From Gottfriedia solisilvae (lineage in GTDB: Bacteria > Bacillota > Bacilli > Bacillales > Bacillaceae_G), in NCBI RefSeq assembly GCF_002128405.1, contig NZ_NETJ01000001.1:248001-312000 (forward strand): a stretch of DNA of 64,000 bases, read 5' to 3'. Both the position numbers and the translations under genes were made by a program. Positions 35,266 to 43,214 of this stretch are shown here, in pieces. Below the pieces are notes generated by a model. It did no database searches, had not been told where the DNA came from, and saw only the letters and a list, made by a program, of their open reading frames with translations. How positions within the stretch are numbered: the first letter of the stretch is position 1; every line of letters starts with the position of its first letter.

Positions 35266-36018
35266 TTAATTCACTACCTTTATTAATGTTGTAAATTTTT
35301 CATATGTGCTAGTTAGTTCTTCATCTAGTTCATCCGTGATCAGAATTGCTTCATGAATATCGGCGATTTTTGCGAATGAAGTTTCTGAAAACTTACTATA
35401 ATCAGCTAGTATATACTTTTTTTCTGAATAAGAAATGGCCGTTTTCTTCACAAATGCCTCTTCTGGATCTGGTGTTGTGTAACCGTACTTCGGATGAACG
35501 CCATTTGTTCCAATAAAACATTTATCAAAACGAAAACTTTGAAGATTCTCAGCGGCCATATTACCGATCAATGCTTTTGTATGCCCTTTCATTTTTCCAC
35601 CTAAAAGATAGGCTGTTACTTCATTTTCAAATAAAGCTTCGACATGCATTAAACCATTTGTGACTACAGTAACATCTAAGCCTTTAAGCAAAGGGATCAT
35701 TTCAAATGTAGTACTTCCTGCATCCAAATAAATGCAATCACCTTCATTTATTTGTGAAATTGCTAATGATGCAATTAATTTTTTATTTTGAACGTTTTTG
35801 GTTGTTTTTTCTGTCATGCTTAACTCAGTTGCTTTACTATTTAAAGATGCTGCTCCACCATGTACTCTTTTTAATAAGTGTAAGGATTCAAGTTCAATTA
35901 AATCACGACGGATGGTTGATTCTGAAGTATTTGTAGCTTCAACAATATCTCTCAACTTTACGACTCCGTGTTCCTTCACCATCTCAATAATTAGCTGCTG
36001 TCTTTCAGGTGTTAACAT
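35266..36018 (-). CDS. fruR: DeoR-family repressor of the fructose operon
   Basis: 250 residues from the ATG at 36018, eight bases after AAAGGA; earlier in-frame codons back to 36075 run through the promoter. N-terminal DeoR helix-turn-helix (MLTPERQQLIIEMVKEHGVV.., with NTSESTIRRDLIELE the recognition part) and a C-terminal sugar-phosphate sensor domain (DAGSTTFEMIPLL, FIGTNGVHPKYGYTTPD). Expected effector: fructose-1-phosphate. It likely represses its own operon through the repeat array at 36059-36116. Confidence 0.93.
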   Translation of the reverse strand: MLTPERQQLIIEMVKEHGVVKLRDIVEATNTSESTIRRDLIELESLHLLKRVHGGAASLNSKATELSMTEKTTKNVQNKKLIASLAISQINEGDCIYLDAGSTTFEMIPLLKGLDVTVVTNGLMHVEALFENEVTAYLLGGKMKGHTKALIGNMAAENLQSFRFDKCFIGTNGVHPKYGYTTPDPEEAFVKKTAISYSEKKYILADYSKFSETSFAKIADIHEAILITDELDEELTSTYEKFTTLIKVVN

Positions 36019-36042
36019 ATGAATCATCCTTTCGATATGTTT

Positions 36043-36071
36043 AGTATAAAGTAGCATCATCAAAAATTCAA
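36043..36071 (-). promoter_or_regulatory. Sigma-A promoter of fruRKA
   Basis: On the minus strand TTGAAT (36066-36071), 17-base spacer, TATACT (36043-36048). The start would fall about 18 bases before the fruR ATG. Confidence 0.75.
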
Positions 36072-36116
36072 TCAAAATCTATCAAAAACTATCATTTTCA
36101 TTCAAAAGCGTTCAAG
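36059..36116 (-). promoter_or_regulatory. Phased direct-repeat operator array (probable FruR sites)
   Basis: On the plus strand, units of (A/T)TCAAAA-type begin at 36059, 36071, 36081, 36091 (ATCATTT), 36101 and 36111 (TTCAAGT), i.e. almost exactly every 10 bases, overlapping the -35 box and extending upstream. DeoR-family repressors are known to use direct repeats of this spacing. Binding by FruR is inferred. Confidence 0.6.
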
Positions 36117-36458
36117 TTTGAAAATTGTCTAAAATTTTCATAATATATTCGTGGTAAATAAAGTATTTTATGACATTCTTTGACAAAATTTATAGAGTAG
36201 GCTTGTTAAGATTTATATAGGTTTATTCTAAATTCGAACACTTCAAGTCCGTTTGTTACTATTAAGACGATTTATCTCTCAGATCGAATTCATTCATATA
36301 AAACAAAGTTTAATGTAAAATCGTTCAACAATGAAATCGCTTAATATATTTTGAAACAAACGTGCATATAGAAGTAAAGATGAATGTATTTGGTTTATTT
36401 TTATCTGTTCTAATTTTTAGATTTATTGATTCTTAATAAATGAAATGAGGGTATAACA

Positions 36459-36941
36459 ATGAAAGAAAATATTCAAATTCGAAACGAACTTTTTGAGGCT
36501 GTTAGAGATTTATCAAATGATCAGTTAAATAAAAAAGTGAATGAGGATCAATGGTCAATTATGCAAGTATTAGATCATTTATATCTAATGGAAGCTGGAT
36601 TAGTAAAAATGATGACAAAAACATTTAACACAGCACCTTCTGAAGAAATTTCAGAAAAACCAATCCATTTAACCTTAGATCGAACGCTTAAATTTAATGC
36701 TCCAAACTATTTCGTGCCAACTAACGAATTTGTGACTTTAGAAGAAATGCAGCAAAAATTATCGAATTCAAGAAGTGCATTACATACTTTTGTAGAAGAA
36801 ACAAAGGATCATCATCTTGAGGACAAAGGATTTCCTCACCCTGCTTTTGGTCAAGTGAATTTAAAGCAATGGATTCCTTTTATTGGGTTACATGAAAAAC
36901 GCCATCTTGAACAAATTAACGACATCAAAAATCAATTATAA
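36459..36941 (+). CDS. DinB_2 / YfiT-like metal-binding protein
   Basis: 160-residue four-helix-bundle protein. The first metal His is in WSIMQVLDHLYLME (about residue 41), the others in GLHEKRHLEQI (about 147 and 151), the standard DinB_2 arrangement. It is more distant from the two other DinB-like proteins in this window than they are from each other. RBS ATGAGGG precedes ATG. Divergent from the fru operon and convergent with the DUF4931 gene across a shared terminator. Substrate unknown; some relatives conjugate bacillithiol. Confidence 0.82.
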   Translation: MKENIQIRNELFEAVRDLSNDQLNKKVNEDQWSIMQVLDHLYLMEAGLVKMMTKTFNTAPSEEISEKPIHLTLDRTLKFNAPNYFVPTNEFVTLEEMQQKLSNSRSALHTFVEETKDHHLEDKGFPHPAFGQVNLKQWIPFIGLHEKRHLEQINDIKNQL

Positions 36942-36943
36942 AA

Positions 36944-36980
36944 TAAAAAGATGTTTACAAAAATTGTAAACATCTTTTTT
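36944..36980. terminator. Bidirectional terminator
   Basis: AAAAGATGTTTACAA / TTGTAAACATCTTTT perfect arms between convergent genes, overlapping the stop of the gene at 36979. Confidence 0.88.
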
Positions 36981-37767
36981 AATGACTTAGCTGATCTAAT
37001 TCATCTTTATAAAGTTTTAAAATTTGCTCTTTATGTACATCCAATTGATTGGTAACTTGTGAAATCGAGTATCCAATAAATAATGGAGAAACGACAAAAC
37101 GCGGAATAACTTTACAAATAATTTTCCCATTCCATTTATAAAAAAATAAATTATAACTATTTAAACCATTATAAAAATTGTTTAATAAATAATGTGTAAC
37201 GATTTGTAAGAGCACAGCCATTTCAGATAAATAAGAACGATCTTCAATAATGATATTAAATTCTCTAAAACCCATCATTGGATGAGTAGAAATATTTAAT
37301 TCCACGCCCTCTTTTGAAAAAATTTCGATTCCTTCAAAATAGATATCCGTAATCTTTTTCTTATAATCAATGTTTTTTAAACCAACAATTTGCATATGAG
37401 GATGATTTAATGTACCACCAGATAAAGGACCATGATTTTTATAAAAAATGACAGATTTAAATTCTTCTGTTTTCTCCATTTCTTCCCATTTTTGAACAGC
37501 AAAATTTAAAAGCTCTTTCATATGACTTTGCGTATATTTAGAAATATCTCCATCACAATCATCAGTTTCAATGATCACTGTTTGTAATGTATCCTCTAGT
37601 GTTGGGAATTTATTTTTTAGATAAATGATTGACCCAGTAGTATCTAATATATCTGTTAAATTTTCTCGATCACAAAATGGACATTTCACGGTTTTATTCA
37701 CAATATTCTCTGGTTTTTTAATACCTATATCCATTTTAAATTGAAGTAATTCATTTTGAATATCCAT
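36979..37767 (-). CDS. GalT/HIT-superfamily protein (DUF4931-like)
   Basis: 262 residues. The N-terminal CPFC pair (about residues 29-32) suggests a zinc site as in galactose-1-phosphate uridylyltransferase, and GTLNHPHMQIVGL (about 118-130) is the HxH catalytic block of that superfamily. A second His lies in STHPMMGFREF. So it is probably a nucleotidyl transferase or hydrolase. It does not have the length or pairing of the true GalT. It matches the DUF4931 group from memory. RBS GGGGGG before ATG. Monocistronic. Confidence 0.75.
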   Translation of the reverse strand: MDIQNELLQFKMDIGIKKPENIVNKTVKCPFCDRENLTDILDTTGSIIYLKNKFPTLEDTLQTVIIETDDCDGDISKYTQSHMKELLNFAVQKWEEMEKTEEFKSVIFYKNHGPLSGGTLNHPHMQIVGLKNIDYKKKITDIYFEGIEIFSKEGVELNISTHPMMGFREFNIIIEDRSYLSEMAVLLQIVTHYLLNNFYNGLNSYNLFFYKWNGKIICKVIPRFVVSPLFIGYSISQVTNQLDVHKEQILKLYKDELDQLSH

Positions 37768-38140
37768 CTCATTCCCCCCTTTTTTACAAACTTATTAAAT
37801 TAATCCTACTAAATTTTATCCTCTTTTCACATACTTAACTATATAATATTTAAATATTATTCATTTTCTATTAATAATAAATTTATTGTTAAAATCTGAT
37901 TTCAAACAAAGTATATCCTATTACATATTATAAATTGGAAATGCTTTTTTCAATTTTTACGCTCACCAATTGTTTTTTATTAGTCAATACAAAATAACTG
38001 CAAACATCTAAATGTTTCTATTATAAGATTTGAAACTTCTTCGTTACTTTCTGCATTAATTTGTAAATAAATCAAATACTAATGATGATATTCATTAGAA
38101 TATTAGAGATATCCAATACTTCATTAGAGGTGAATCAAAC
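37768..38140. other. AT-rich intergenic stretch
   Basis: Divergent promoter region between the DUF4931 gene and the ypzG-like gene. No ORF with an RBS, repeat or structured leader was seen. Confidence 0.4.
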
Positions 38141-38293
38141 ATGACATTAAAAAATCATTTGGATCCACAATCTCAGAAGTTCTACCATAACTGGACAAGA
38201 CCTAAGCATGCGAAGTCTCAAGTTAATGGACATACGATGATTTCACAAAATACAATCATCTTAAAAAGTAATGCTAAGGCCCACAGATGGTAA
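38141..38293 (+). CDS. YpzG-like small protein
   Basis: 50-residue ORF missed by length cut-offs. GAGGTG lies eight bases before ATG; a strong terminator follows 11 bases after the stop. The sequence has NWTRPKHAKSQVNGHT and TQN-like SQNTIILKSNA, which resembles the YpzG family of spore-forming Bacillus (about 50 residues, unknown role, often sporulation-linked). Basic and soluble. Confidence 0.72.
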   Translation: MTLKNHLDPQSQKFYHNWTRPKHAKSQVNGHTMISQNTIILKSNAKAHRW

Positions 38294-38303
38294 TGGATAA
38301 ATC

Positions 38304-38337
38304 GAAAAAAGAAGACTATTTTTAGTCTTCTTTTTTA
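38304..38337 (+). terminator. Intrinsic terminator
   Basis: AAAAAAGAAGACTA-TTTT-TAGTCTTCTTTTTT, just after the ypzG-like gene. Confidence 0.9.
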
Positions 38338-38394
38338 TTAAGATTATTATGTTCAAATACTTTTTTTGATCAACATCCTTATGGTTCATGCAAG

Positions 38395-38423
38395 TAAAAA
38401 ACCATGACTATTATGTCATGGTT
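38395..38423 (-). terminator. Intrinsic terminator (minus)
   Basis: AACCATGAC-ATAATA-GTCATGGTT followed by TTTTAC on the minus strand; it lies beyond repeat A copy 2 from the DUF4023 gene. Confidence 0.6.
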
Positions 38424-38457
38424 GGAGTTTATGTACAAAATATAAAAGTTAAGAGAT

Positions 38458-38583
38458 TCAGACTAATTGAAAACGCATGTCTTAAGAGGCTCAGTAGCCT
38501 GATGAAAAGCGGAGTTACCTTTGACAGTAATGAGCACCGCAAGTAGGCGAAGCAACGAAGAAAGTGAGCGTTTTCAACAGTCC
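38458..38583 (-). repeat. Dispersed repeat family A, copy 2
   Basis: 126 bp, inverted relative to the copy at 27607-27734. Ends are TCAGACTAATTGAAAACG and CGTTTTCAACAGTCC on the plus strand. Internal blocks AGCGGAGTTACC, GCACCGCAAG and AGGCGAAGC match the other copy's complement. It abuts the DUF4023 stop codon. Confidence 0.75.
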
Positions 38584-38589
38584 TTTAGA

Positions 38590-38721
38590 TTATTTATTTG
38601 TTCCGTGTTGTTTAGTTGGTAACTTCTCATTAGGTGTACCATTACCTTGATGTTCTTTATTTTTTTGGTCTTTCTTTTGTCTTTCATGGAGTTTTTCAAC
38701 AAACTCATGTGTATCTTCCAT
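38590..38721 (-). CDS. DUF4023 small protein
   Basis: 43 residues, ATG at 38719-38721 preceded by AAGGAGG. MEDTHEFVEKLHERQ at the start and GNGTPNEKLPTKQHG at the end match DUF4023, a family of about 40-residue soluble, charged proteins in Bacillaceae of unknown role. The repeat element lies immediately downstream. Confidence 0.8.
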   Translation of the reverse strand: MEDTHEFVEKLHERQKKDQKNKEHQGNGTPNEKLPTKQHGTNK

Positions 38722-38822
38722 TTCATAACCTCCTTACTAGCATCTAAAGATTACTTTAACCAAACGAAAGGAAAACAATTCACGGCTAAATCTCTTTATG
38801 CTTTATGCTATTTGTAAAGTAT

Positions 38823-39146
38823 TTAAAGATACTTCAATAGGAATATAACAGTTTTAACAATTAATATACACTGAGCAATACCAAATAATATGCCAGTGAT
38901 GATTCTTAAACTATTATTACTTTCCCTCCACTTCCATTTTTGCGTAAAACCATCAATAAGTAATGGAATCATTAGTAATGGAATTAACCACCACTTTAAA
39001 TAATGTGATTGTAAAAATAATAAAGGTAGAAATAAATAGCCTATAACTATGCCAGAGCATCTCGCACAAAGTGGGAATGTATAATTGGATATTTTGATTG
39101 AACGATCTATTCTACGATGACATGGTATCCATTGGAATAAAATCAT
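38823..39146 (-). CDS. DUF2085 membrane protein
   Basis: 107 residues. The N-terminal part has PCHRRIDRSI and PLCARCSGIVIGY, the DUF2085 signature with His and paired cysteines that could bind metal, followed by three membrane spans. GGGGTG precedes ATG. It lies 12 bases after the Cys-rich membrane protein at 39159 ends, so the two may be an operon. Function unknown. Confidence 0.8.
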   Translation of the reverse strand: MILFQWIPCHRRIDRSIKISNYTFPLCARCSGIVIGYLFLPLLFLQSHYLKWWLIPLLMIPLLIDGFTQKWKWRESNNSLRIITGILFGIAQCILIVKTVIFLLKYL

Positions 39147-39158
39147 TATATCACCCCA

Positions 39159-39503
39159 CTAATTTGAACAATCCGGACTACAGTCGCAATCTGGAGTACA
39201 GTCTAAACCGCCTTTGCGAAAGTTGCAATCTAAAAAATCGCAGTCAGGAATAAAAGCATCACTACAATCACAATCTCTCTTATACTTATGTTTTCGTTTA
39301 CTTTTACGTACATAATACACAATCGTAAAAATTAAGAAAATAATACTACCAATTAAAAATAGTATTCCTTTTAAAATCAATCCTTTTACCAATAAAAGAA
39401 TACCTAATATAAAAAGGATTAAAAAGATACTAAATAAGAAAAAAACCAATATATCCCTACTTTCTGTACTTCCTAAAGACATAATAGTATTTCGATTGTA
39501 CAT
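39159..39503 (-). CDS. Membrane protein with Cys/Asp-rich C-terminal tail
   Basis: 114 residues: two hydrophobic spans (about 19-38 and 42-64), a very basic stretch (RKSKRKHKYKR) and then a tail with ten cysteines, mostly in Asp-Cys pairs (DCDCSD, DCDFLDC, DCTPDCDCSPDC). This looks like a metal-binding or redox tail on the cytoplasmic side. No clear RBS supports the ATG at 39503; the internal ATG at residue 8 is also weak. Not a family I know. Probably co-transcribed with the DUF2085 gene, which also has cysteines. Confidence 0.6.
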   Translation of the reverse strand: MYNRNTIMSLGSTESRDILVFFLFSIFLILFILGILLLVKGLILKGILFLIGSIIFLIFTIVYYVRKSKRKHKYKRDCDCSDAFIPDCDFLDCNFRKGGLDCTPDCDCSPDCSN

Positions 39504-39532
39504 ACTTAATAGTTAATCTAATGTACTGGCTT

Positions 39533-39829
39533 TTATTTGGACTTTTGTAGGAATGCGCCAATTAGGATAAATACTGCAGACAGCACATGTAAAATCCAAC
39601 CAAGACCAGGAATCCATGCTAAACAAGAAGTAATGATCCCAAAAATATTCCCATATGCCGTTAAACCAGCTTTTTTTGCTAATACTAACGTAATTATATG
39701 AATGATTAATGCTATTACAAGTGGAAACCAACCAAATCCAATTACGATTGAAGCACCAAGGATCGGTATCCCTAAAATAGCTTCAAAACCACCAGATATA
39801 AATTTAAATGTTCTTACGTTTGAATTCAT
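39533..39829 (-). CDS. Small membrane protein, unknown
   Basis: 98 residues with three hydrophobic spans (about 10-32, 36-52, 60-92), Gly/Ile-rich (GGFEAILGIPILGAS). AGGAG sits about eight bases before ATG. It resembles small Bacillus membrane proteins with no assigned role. First gene of a possible 39829-to-38823 unit. Confidence 0.65.
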   Translation of the reverse strand: MNSNVRTFKFISGGFEAILGIPILGASIVIGFGWFPLVIALIIHIITLVLAKKAGLTAYGNIFGIITSCLAWIPGLGWILHVLSAVFILIGAFLQKSK

Positions 39830-39949
39830 TAAGATTCTCCTTTAATAGAAATTTGTAAAATTTATCCAATTATAACTTTAATTGTAGTGTAAAACGAACT
39901 TTGTGAATAGAGTTATCTAACAATAAATCATAGAACATATTTATCAACT

Positions 39950-39988
39950 AAAAAAGATCAAAGAGTTGTTTAACCTCCCGTTTGATCT
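39950..39988 (-). terminator. Hairpin terminator
   Basis: On the minus strand AGATCAAA-loop-TTTGATCT followed by TTTTTAG. The sequence between it and spo0M holds no convincing gene. Confidence 0.55.
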
Positions 39989-40126
39989 ATTTCGTAATTT
40001 TTTTAAAATTGAAATCCAAATTTCGCTTTTAAATGTTGGTGAAGTAATATTTTTTTGCTCATTCCATAAAATCTCTGGGCCTTCAGTTTGTTCAAAGTTG
40101 GAAGTTAAAAATATAATTTTATCAAT

Positions 40127-40157
40127 AAAAAATGACAACTAAATTAGTTGCCATTTT
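40127..40157 (-). terminator. Intrinsic terminator after spo0M
   Basis: On the minus strand AAATGGCAACTAA-TTTAGTTGTCATTT followed by TTTATTG. Confidence 0.8.
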
Positions 40158-40181
40158 AATTGTTAATAAATCTTTTAATGC

Positions 40182-40937
40182 TTAATTATATTGTTGTAAG
40201 AAAGCTCTTAAAGTAGATGCTACTGAATGTGCATCTTTTAGCTGAGTGTTTGTAAATGTTAGTGCAGTTTTCTTTTCGTCTAAGCCTAGAGATTCTTGTA
40301 ATAAACCAGCCAAACCGCGGTGTGAACCTGCTTTGTCTACAGCAACTCTCATGAATAAACCATCTTTATTCGGTTCGATCATGCACTCGATTTCATCAAA
40401 GCGCCATTCTCTTTTCGAGTTTGGAACGAATTCCCATTCTTGATAGAAACGTCCATCCTGTGCTTCTACTTCCACTTGGCGTAATCTAAAGCCTAACAAT
40501 TTAAATGCTTCAACAAAATTTGATAACTCTTCATGTGCATTTATTTTTAAATAGTCGACATCTGTAGGATCAAAACTTAGATCAATATCTAAATCCGTTT
40601 CAATCCATACTTGCCCATGTCCAATTGTAATTGGTGCATAGTATGGTAGTTGAAATGAAAATGGAATTGATTTTTGTTCATTTGCTTCTATTGTTAATTT
40701 TCCACTAACACGTTCTTCATGTAATTGAATCTTTACTGAAACTTCACCATCTCCACTTTTCTTTTTTGCGTAAGCTTTTAATTTAAGTGCGATATGATTA
40801 ATCTCTTGAGCTACTGATCCACCATTGATTTCTACTGTTCCTTCAACTTGTTTACCTGGATATAAATCCTTTGTATGTATAATTGTATTTACTGTTGCAG
40901 CGCCAATCCCAAGTCTTGCTAATACTTTTTTAAACAT
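40182..40937 (-). CDS. spo0M: Sporulation-control protein Spo0M
   Basis: 251-residue arrestin-like protein. Starts MFKKVLARLGIGAATVNTI; then HTKDLYPGKQVEGTVEINGG and IPFSFQLPYYAPITIGHGQVW, the conserved parts of the Spo0M family, and a C-terminal LGFRLRQVEVE..SHRGLAGLLQESLGLDE. Spo0M affects entry to sporulation and cell morphology in B. subtilis. RBS GAGGGA before ATG. Monocistronic with terminator. Confidence 0.92.
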   Translation of the reverse strand: MFKKVLARLGIGAATVNTIIHTKDLYPGKQVEGTVEINGGSVAQEINHIALKLKAYAKKKSGDGEVSVKIQLHEERVSGKLTIEANEQKSIPFSFQLPYYAPITIGHGQVWIETDLDIDLSFDPTDVDYLKINAHEELSNFVEAFKLLGFRLRQVEVEAQDGRFYQEWEFVPNSKREWRFDEIECMIEPNKDGLFMRVAVDKAGSHRGLAGLLQESLGLDEKKTALTFTNTQLKDAHSVASTLRAFLQQYN

Positions 40938-41085
40938 CGTATCCCTCCATATTTTAGATGACTACATTCTCATTATATATTACTATGTTAATATTTAATA
41001 TTCTTTAAATAGTAAACATGTAAAAATATAATATTTCATGTAGACATGCATATTTTACTTTTTTAATGGCTCTATAAAAAAAGAA

Positions 41086-41213
41086 TGTTGATTTCCATTC
41101 CAGGTACTTCGCTTTCCATGGGGCATGACCCTGAGCCTCCTCGGCAAGCCTCCGGGGTCTCAAGTTTCCCGCATCTCCCATAGAAGTAGTCTTCGCACCT
41201 TCCATTCCAATTA
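41086..41213 (+). repeat. Dispersed repeat family B, copy 1
   Basis: 128 bp from TGTTGATTTCCATTCCAGG to CCTTCCATTCCAATTA. It shares GAGCCTCCTCGGCA, CGGGGTCTCA and TTCCCGC with the copy at 55866-55986. GC-rich islands in an AT-rich genome, no gene. This looks like a repeat common to many Bacillaceae. Confidence 0.75.
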
Positions 41214-41356
41214 CACTTGAACAGGCTATTCTCTTTTCATACTCTTAATATATTAAGGTAAAATCAACAATTTATATTAACAGAGACTTTTTATTAGACA
41301 AGTTCTCCATCCCTTGAGCATATTCTATTAAAAAGAATTGATTAGGGGGAACTATT

Positions 41357-41803
41357 ATGCATTTTGTTGTCATTAAGAAAAAATGGCTTCTTTTTAGCTT
41401 TGTTTTCATTGTAATAGGTCTAAGTGCCTTGTATTATTTATTCCCTAAATCCGCAGAAACTACAGCTAAAGAAAAACCATTAGAAACTGTTGAAATACAT
41501 ATGGTTACAGGTGAATTTTCTACCAAACTTGATAATGGTTCAGAGATTGAGGCTTATCGCTGGGATCCTGGGACGATCAATGTTGAGGAGAATCAAAGAG
41601 TTGTTTTAAAATTACATGGAATTAATGGTATGGAACATCATTTTCATATAGAAGGTACTAATGTTTCTGGTGTTGTAAAGAAAGGCGAAACAACAGAAGT
41701 TGAGGTACAGTTTAAAAAAGAAGGAACTTATCGATTAATTTGTGACACTCACTCAACAACTGCAGACTCTGCTCCGATGATTGCTTATATAGTTGTAGAT
41801 TAA
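41357..41803 (+). CDS. Membrane-anchored cupredoxin-like protein
   Basis: 148 residues: N-terminal anchor (about 8-29), then a single cupredoxin domain outside the membrane. Likely type-1 copper ligands are a His in VLKLHGINGMEHHFHIEG and the C-terminal loop ICDTHSTTADSAPM (Cys, His, Met order). RBS AGGGGG seven bases before ATG. The next gene downstream is a Met-rich membrane protein, which suggests a copper-related pair, although a terminator-like hairpin lies between them. Confidence 0.75.
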   Translation: MHFVVIKKKWLLFSFVFIVIGLSALYYLFPKSAETTAKEKPLETVEIHMVTGEFSTKLDNGSEIEAYRWDPGTINVEENQRVVLKLHGINGMEHHFHIEGTNVSGVVKKGETTEVEVQFKKEGTYRLICDTHSTTADSAPMIAYIVVD

Positions 41804-41813
41804 TAGTAAATGT

Positions 41814-41846
41814 AAAAGATAGTATCAAATTACTATCTTTTTTTCT
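41814..41846 (+). terminator. Intrinsic terminator
   Basis: AAAGATAGTA-TCAAAT-TACTATCTTT followed by TTTTC, after the cupredoxin gene. Confidence 0.8.
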
Positions 41847-41963
41847 TTTTATTCATACTTACATTTCATGCTCATATTAATGAGTTGAATCAAAAAAATA
41901 ATAAACCATTTTTATTTTTCTCTAATTCACCAAGGTTTACCTCATTAGAAGGGAATGATTTAA

Positions 41964-42425
41964 GTGCTGGAATGGGCGAGTATTATATTAACAGTACTAT
42001 TATCTAGTTATGTCATCATTGTCTCAACTAAAAAGAAAAATAAACTTTTATGTACGGTAGGTAAAATGGTTAGTATGACGAATTCGATGATGGCTAGTGT
42101 TACAATTGGTACAGTCTTAGGAATCATGCTTCGATCAACAGATTTGTCCATTCCTACTATAATTTCAGTCATGATTGGCATGTCAATCGGATTTTTAACT
42201 GGAAGGCCAATTTCACAAATGGCAGCTCTAGAAGGTATTACTGCAGGAATTATGGGTGGAATGATGGGAGCTATGTTAGGTATGATGTTACAAACAACCT
42301 ATATGGAACTCATGATGTATTTTCTTGATGTAATCTATGTGATTGTTATGATTTTATTATTAAAAGTAATTGATAAGGAAGCTCATAAACAAGATGATGC
42401 AATGAAATCTTATAAAACGATATAA
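41964..42425 (+). CDS. Met/Gly-rich integral membrane protein
   Basis: 153 residues, about four spans, GTG start after AAGGGAA. The middle contains NSMMASVTIGTVLGIM and GIMGGMMGAMLGMMLQ, helices packed with glycine and methionine on repeated faces, as in small metal- or multimer-forming membrane proteins. 19 methionines is unusual. Lying directly after the cupredoxin gene, it may belong to copper handling. No named family. Confidence 0.6.
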   Translation: MLEWASIILTVLLSSYVIIVSTKKKNKLLCTVGKMVSMTNSMMASVTIGTVLGIMLRSTDLSIPTIISVMIGMSIGFLTGRPISQMAALEGITAGIMGGMMGAMLGMMLQTTYMELMMYFLDVIYVIVMILLLKVIDKEAHKQDDAMKSYKTI

Positions 42426-42554
42426 TAGATATAAAAAGCACCACTATTTATTTTTTTACGGGCTTGTTTTTGAAGCACAAAAACACAATAAGCAACTGAA
42501 ATCATAATCAAATTTGCACCTAGATTGACAATAAAATTAACACAATAAATAGGC

Positions 42555-42592
42555 AAAAACTGCTCTTGGCAAAAATGCAATGAGCAGTTTTT
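42555..42592. terminator. Bidirectional terminator
   Basis: AAAAACTGCTC / GAGCAGTTTTT arms between the convergent genes at 42425 and 42637. Confidence 0.8.
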
Positions 42593-42636
42593 ATATTTAT
42601 CTGCGAACTTATGTTAGATGATTAAATAAATACCAC

Positions 42637-43054
42637 TTAATTACCTTCCGCTAAGTAATACGGTATTTCATAACCATCGCAGCCTAATATAGAGTATTTT
42701 TTTTCTTCAACTAAAATTTTCTCACATTCAAATGTTTTAATTTCTCCATCTCCGTACTCATCTCTAGTATTATCCCTTGTAACTTTTAGCTGTTCCCCGT
42801 TAATTGTTAAATCAGTTAGTATCGGGTCTCCTTCTTTTGTGTAACCAACAACACGAATACTATCCGTTTGCCCTGTTTCTGTGTTTTCAATAAACTCTTT
42901 TAGCCTTATTTCGTTTACGATATCACCATTATTTCTACTTACAATATCTGTTTTAGATGGCGTGTAGTTCATTGAATTTTTATTTGCATTGGTACACCCA
43001 TAAAGAAATAAAAACATTATGCAAATAGTTTATAAAACTTAAATACCGTGCCAT
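42637..43054 (-). pseudogene. DUF4362 lipoprotein with frameshift in signal peptide
   Basis: The intact frame (ATG at 43017, no RBS) starts inside a lipoprotein signal (MFLFLYGC) and continues as a DUF4362-like domain: NGDIVNEIRLKEFIENTETG, VGYTKEGDPILTDLTING and a Cys pair. A good start, ATG at 43052-43054 after GGGGGAAATTT, is in another frame; removing one base from the three-T run at 43029-43031 joins them to give MARYLSFITICIMFLFLYGC, a proper signal with lipobox. Restored length 138. Either a real lesion that would block export, or a base-call error. Confidence 0.65.
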
Positions 43055-43130
43055 AAATTTCCCCCTTTATTTAAATGGCAATAATATTTCTATATAACCT
43101 TCCATTTGCCAATAACCCAGGTTATATTAA

Positions 43131-43170
43131 TAAAAAGAAGCAGTCCATTTAAGTTGATAATTGGACTGCT
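43131..43170 (-). terminator. Intrinsic terminator
   Basis: On the minus strand AGCAGTCC-loop-GGACTGCT then TCTTTTTATT, after the histidine phosphatase gene. Confidence 0.8.
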
Positions 43171-43214
43171 AATTGATTTGTTGCTTACTGTTTTGTACTC
43201 GCAAACCGAACCCG

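Noticed and set aside
36090-36120. Candidate catabolite-repression (cre) site near the fru promoter
   Set aside because: The best match (TTGAACGCTTTTGAA) departs from the cre consensus, and the bases are better explained by the 10-bp repeat array.
39944-40138. 64-codon minus-strand ORF between spo0M and the small membrane genes
   Set aside because: Starts inside the spo0M terminator and runs into another hairpin; TTG start without RBS. It may be debris of a lost gene.
41005-41205. 66-codon minus-strand ORF over repeat B copy 1
   Set aside because: It lies in the repeat and has no RBS; the other repeat copy does not keep the frame.
42430-42560. Minus-strand open stretch (NLGANLIMISVAYCVFVLQ.. 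) that looks like a membrane segment
   Set aside because: No start codon with an RBS, and it overlaps the terminator and the end of the plus-strand gene. At best a remnant; not enough to call.
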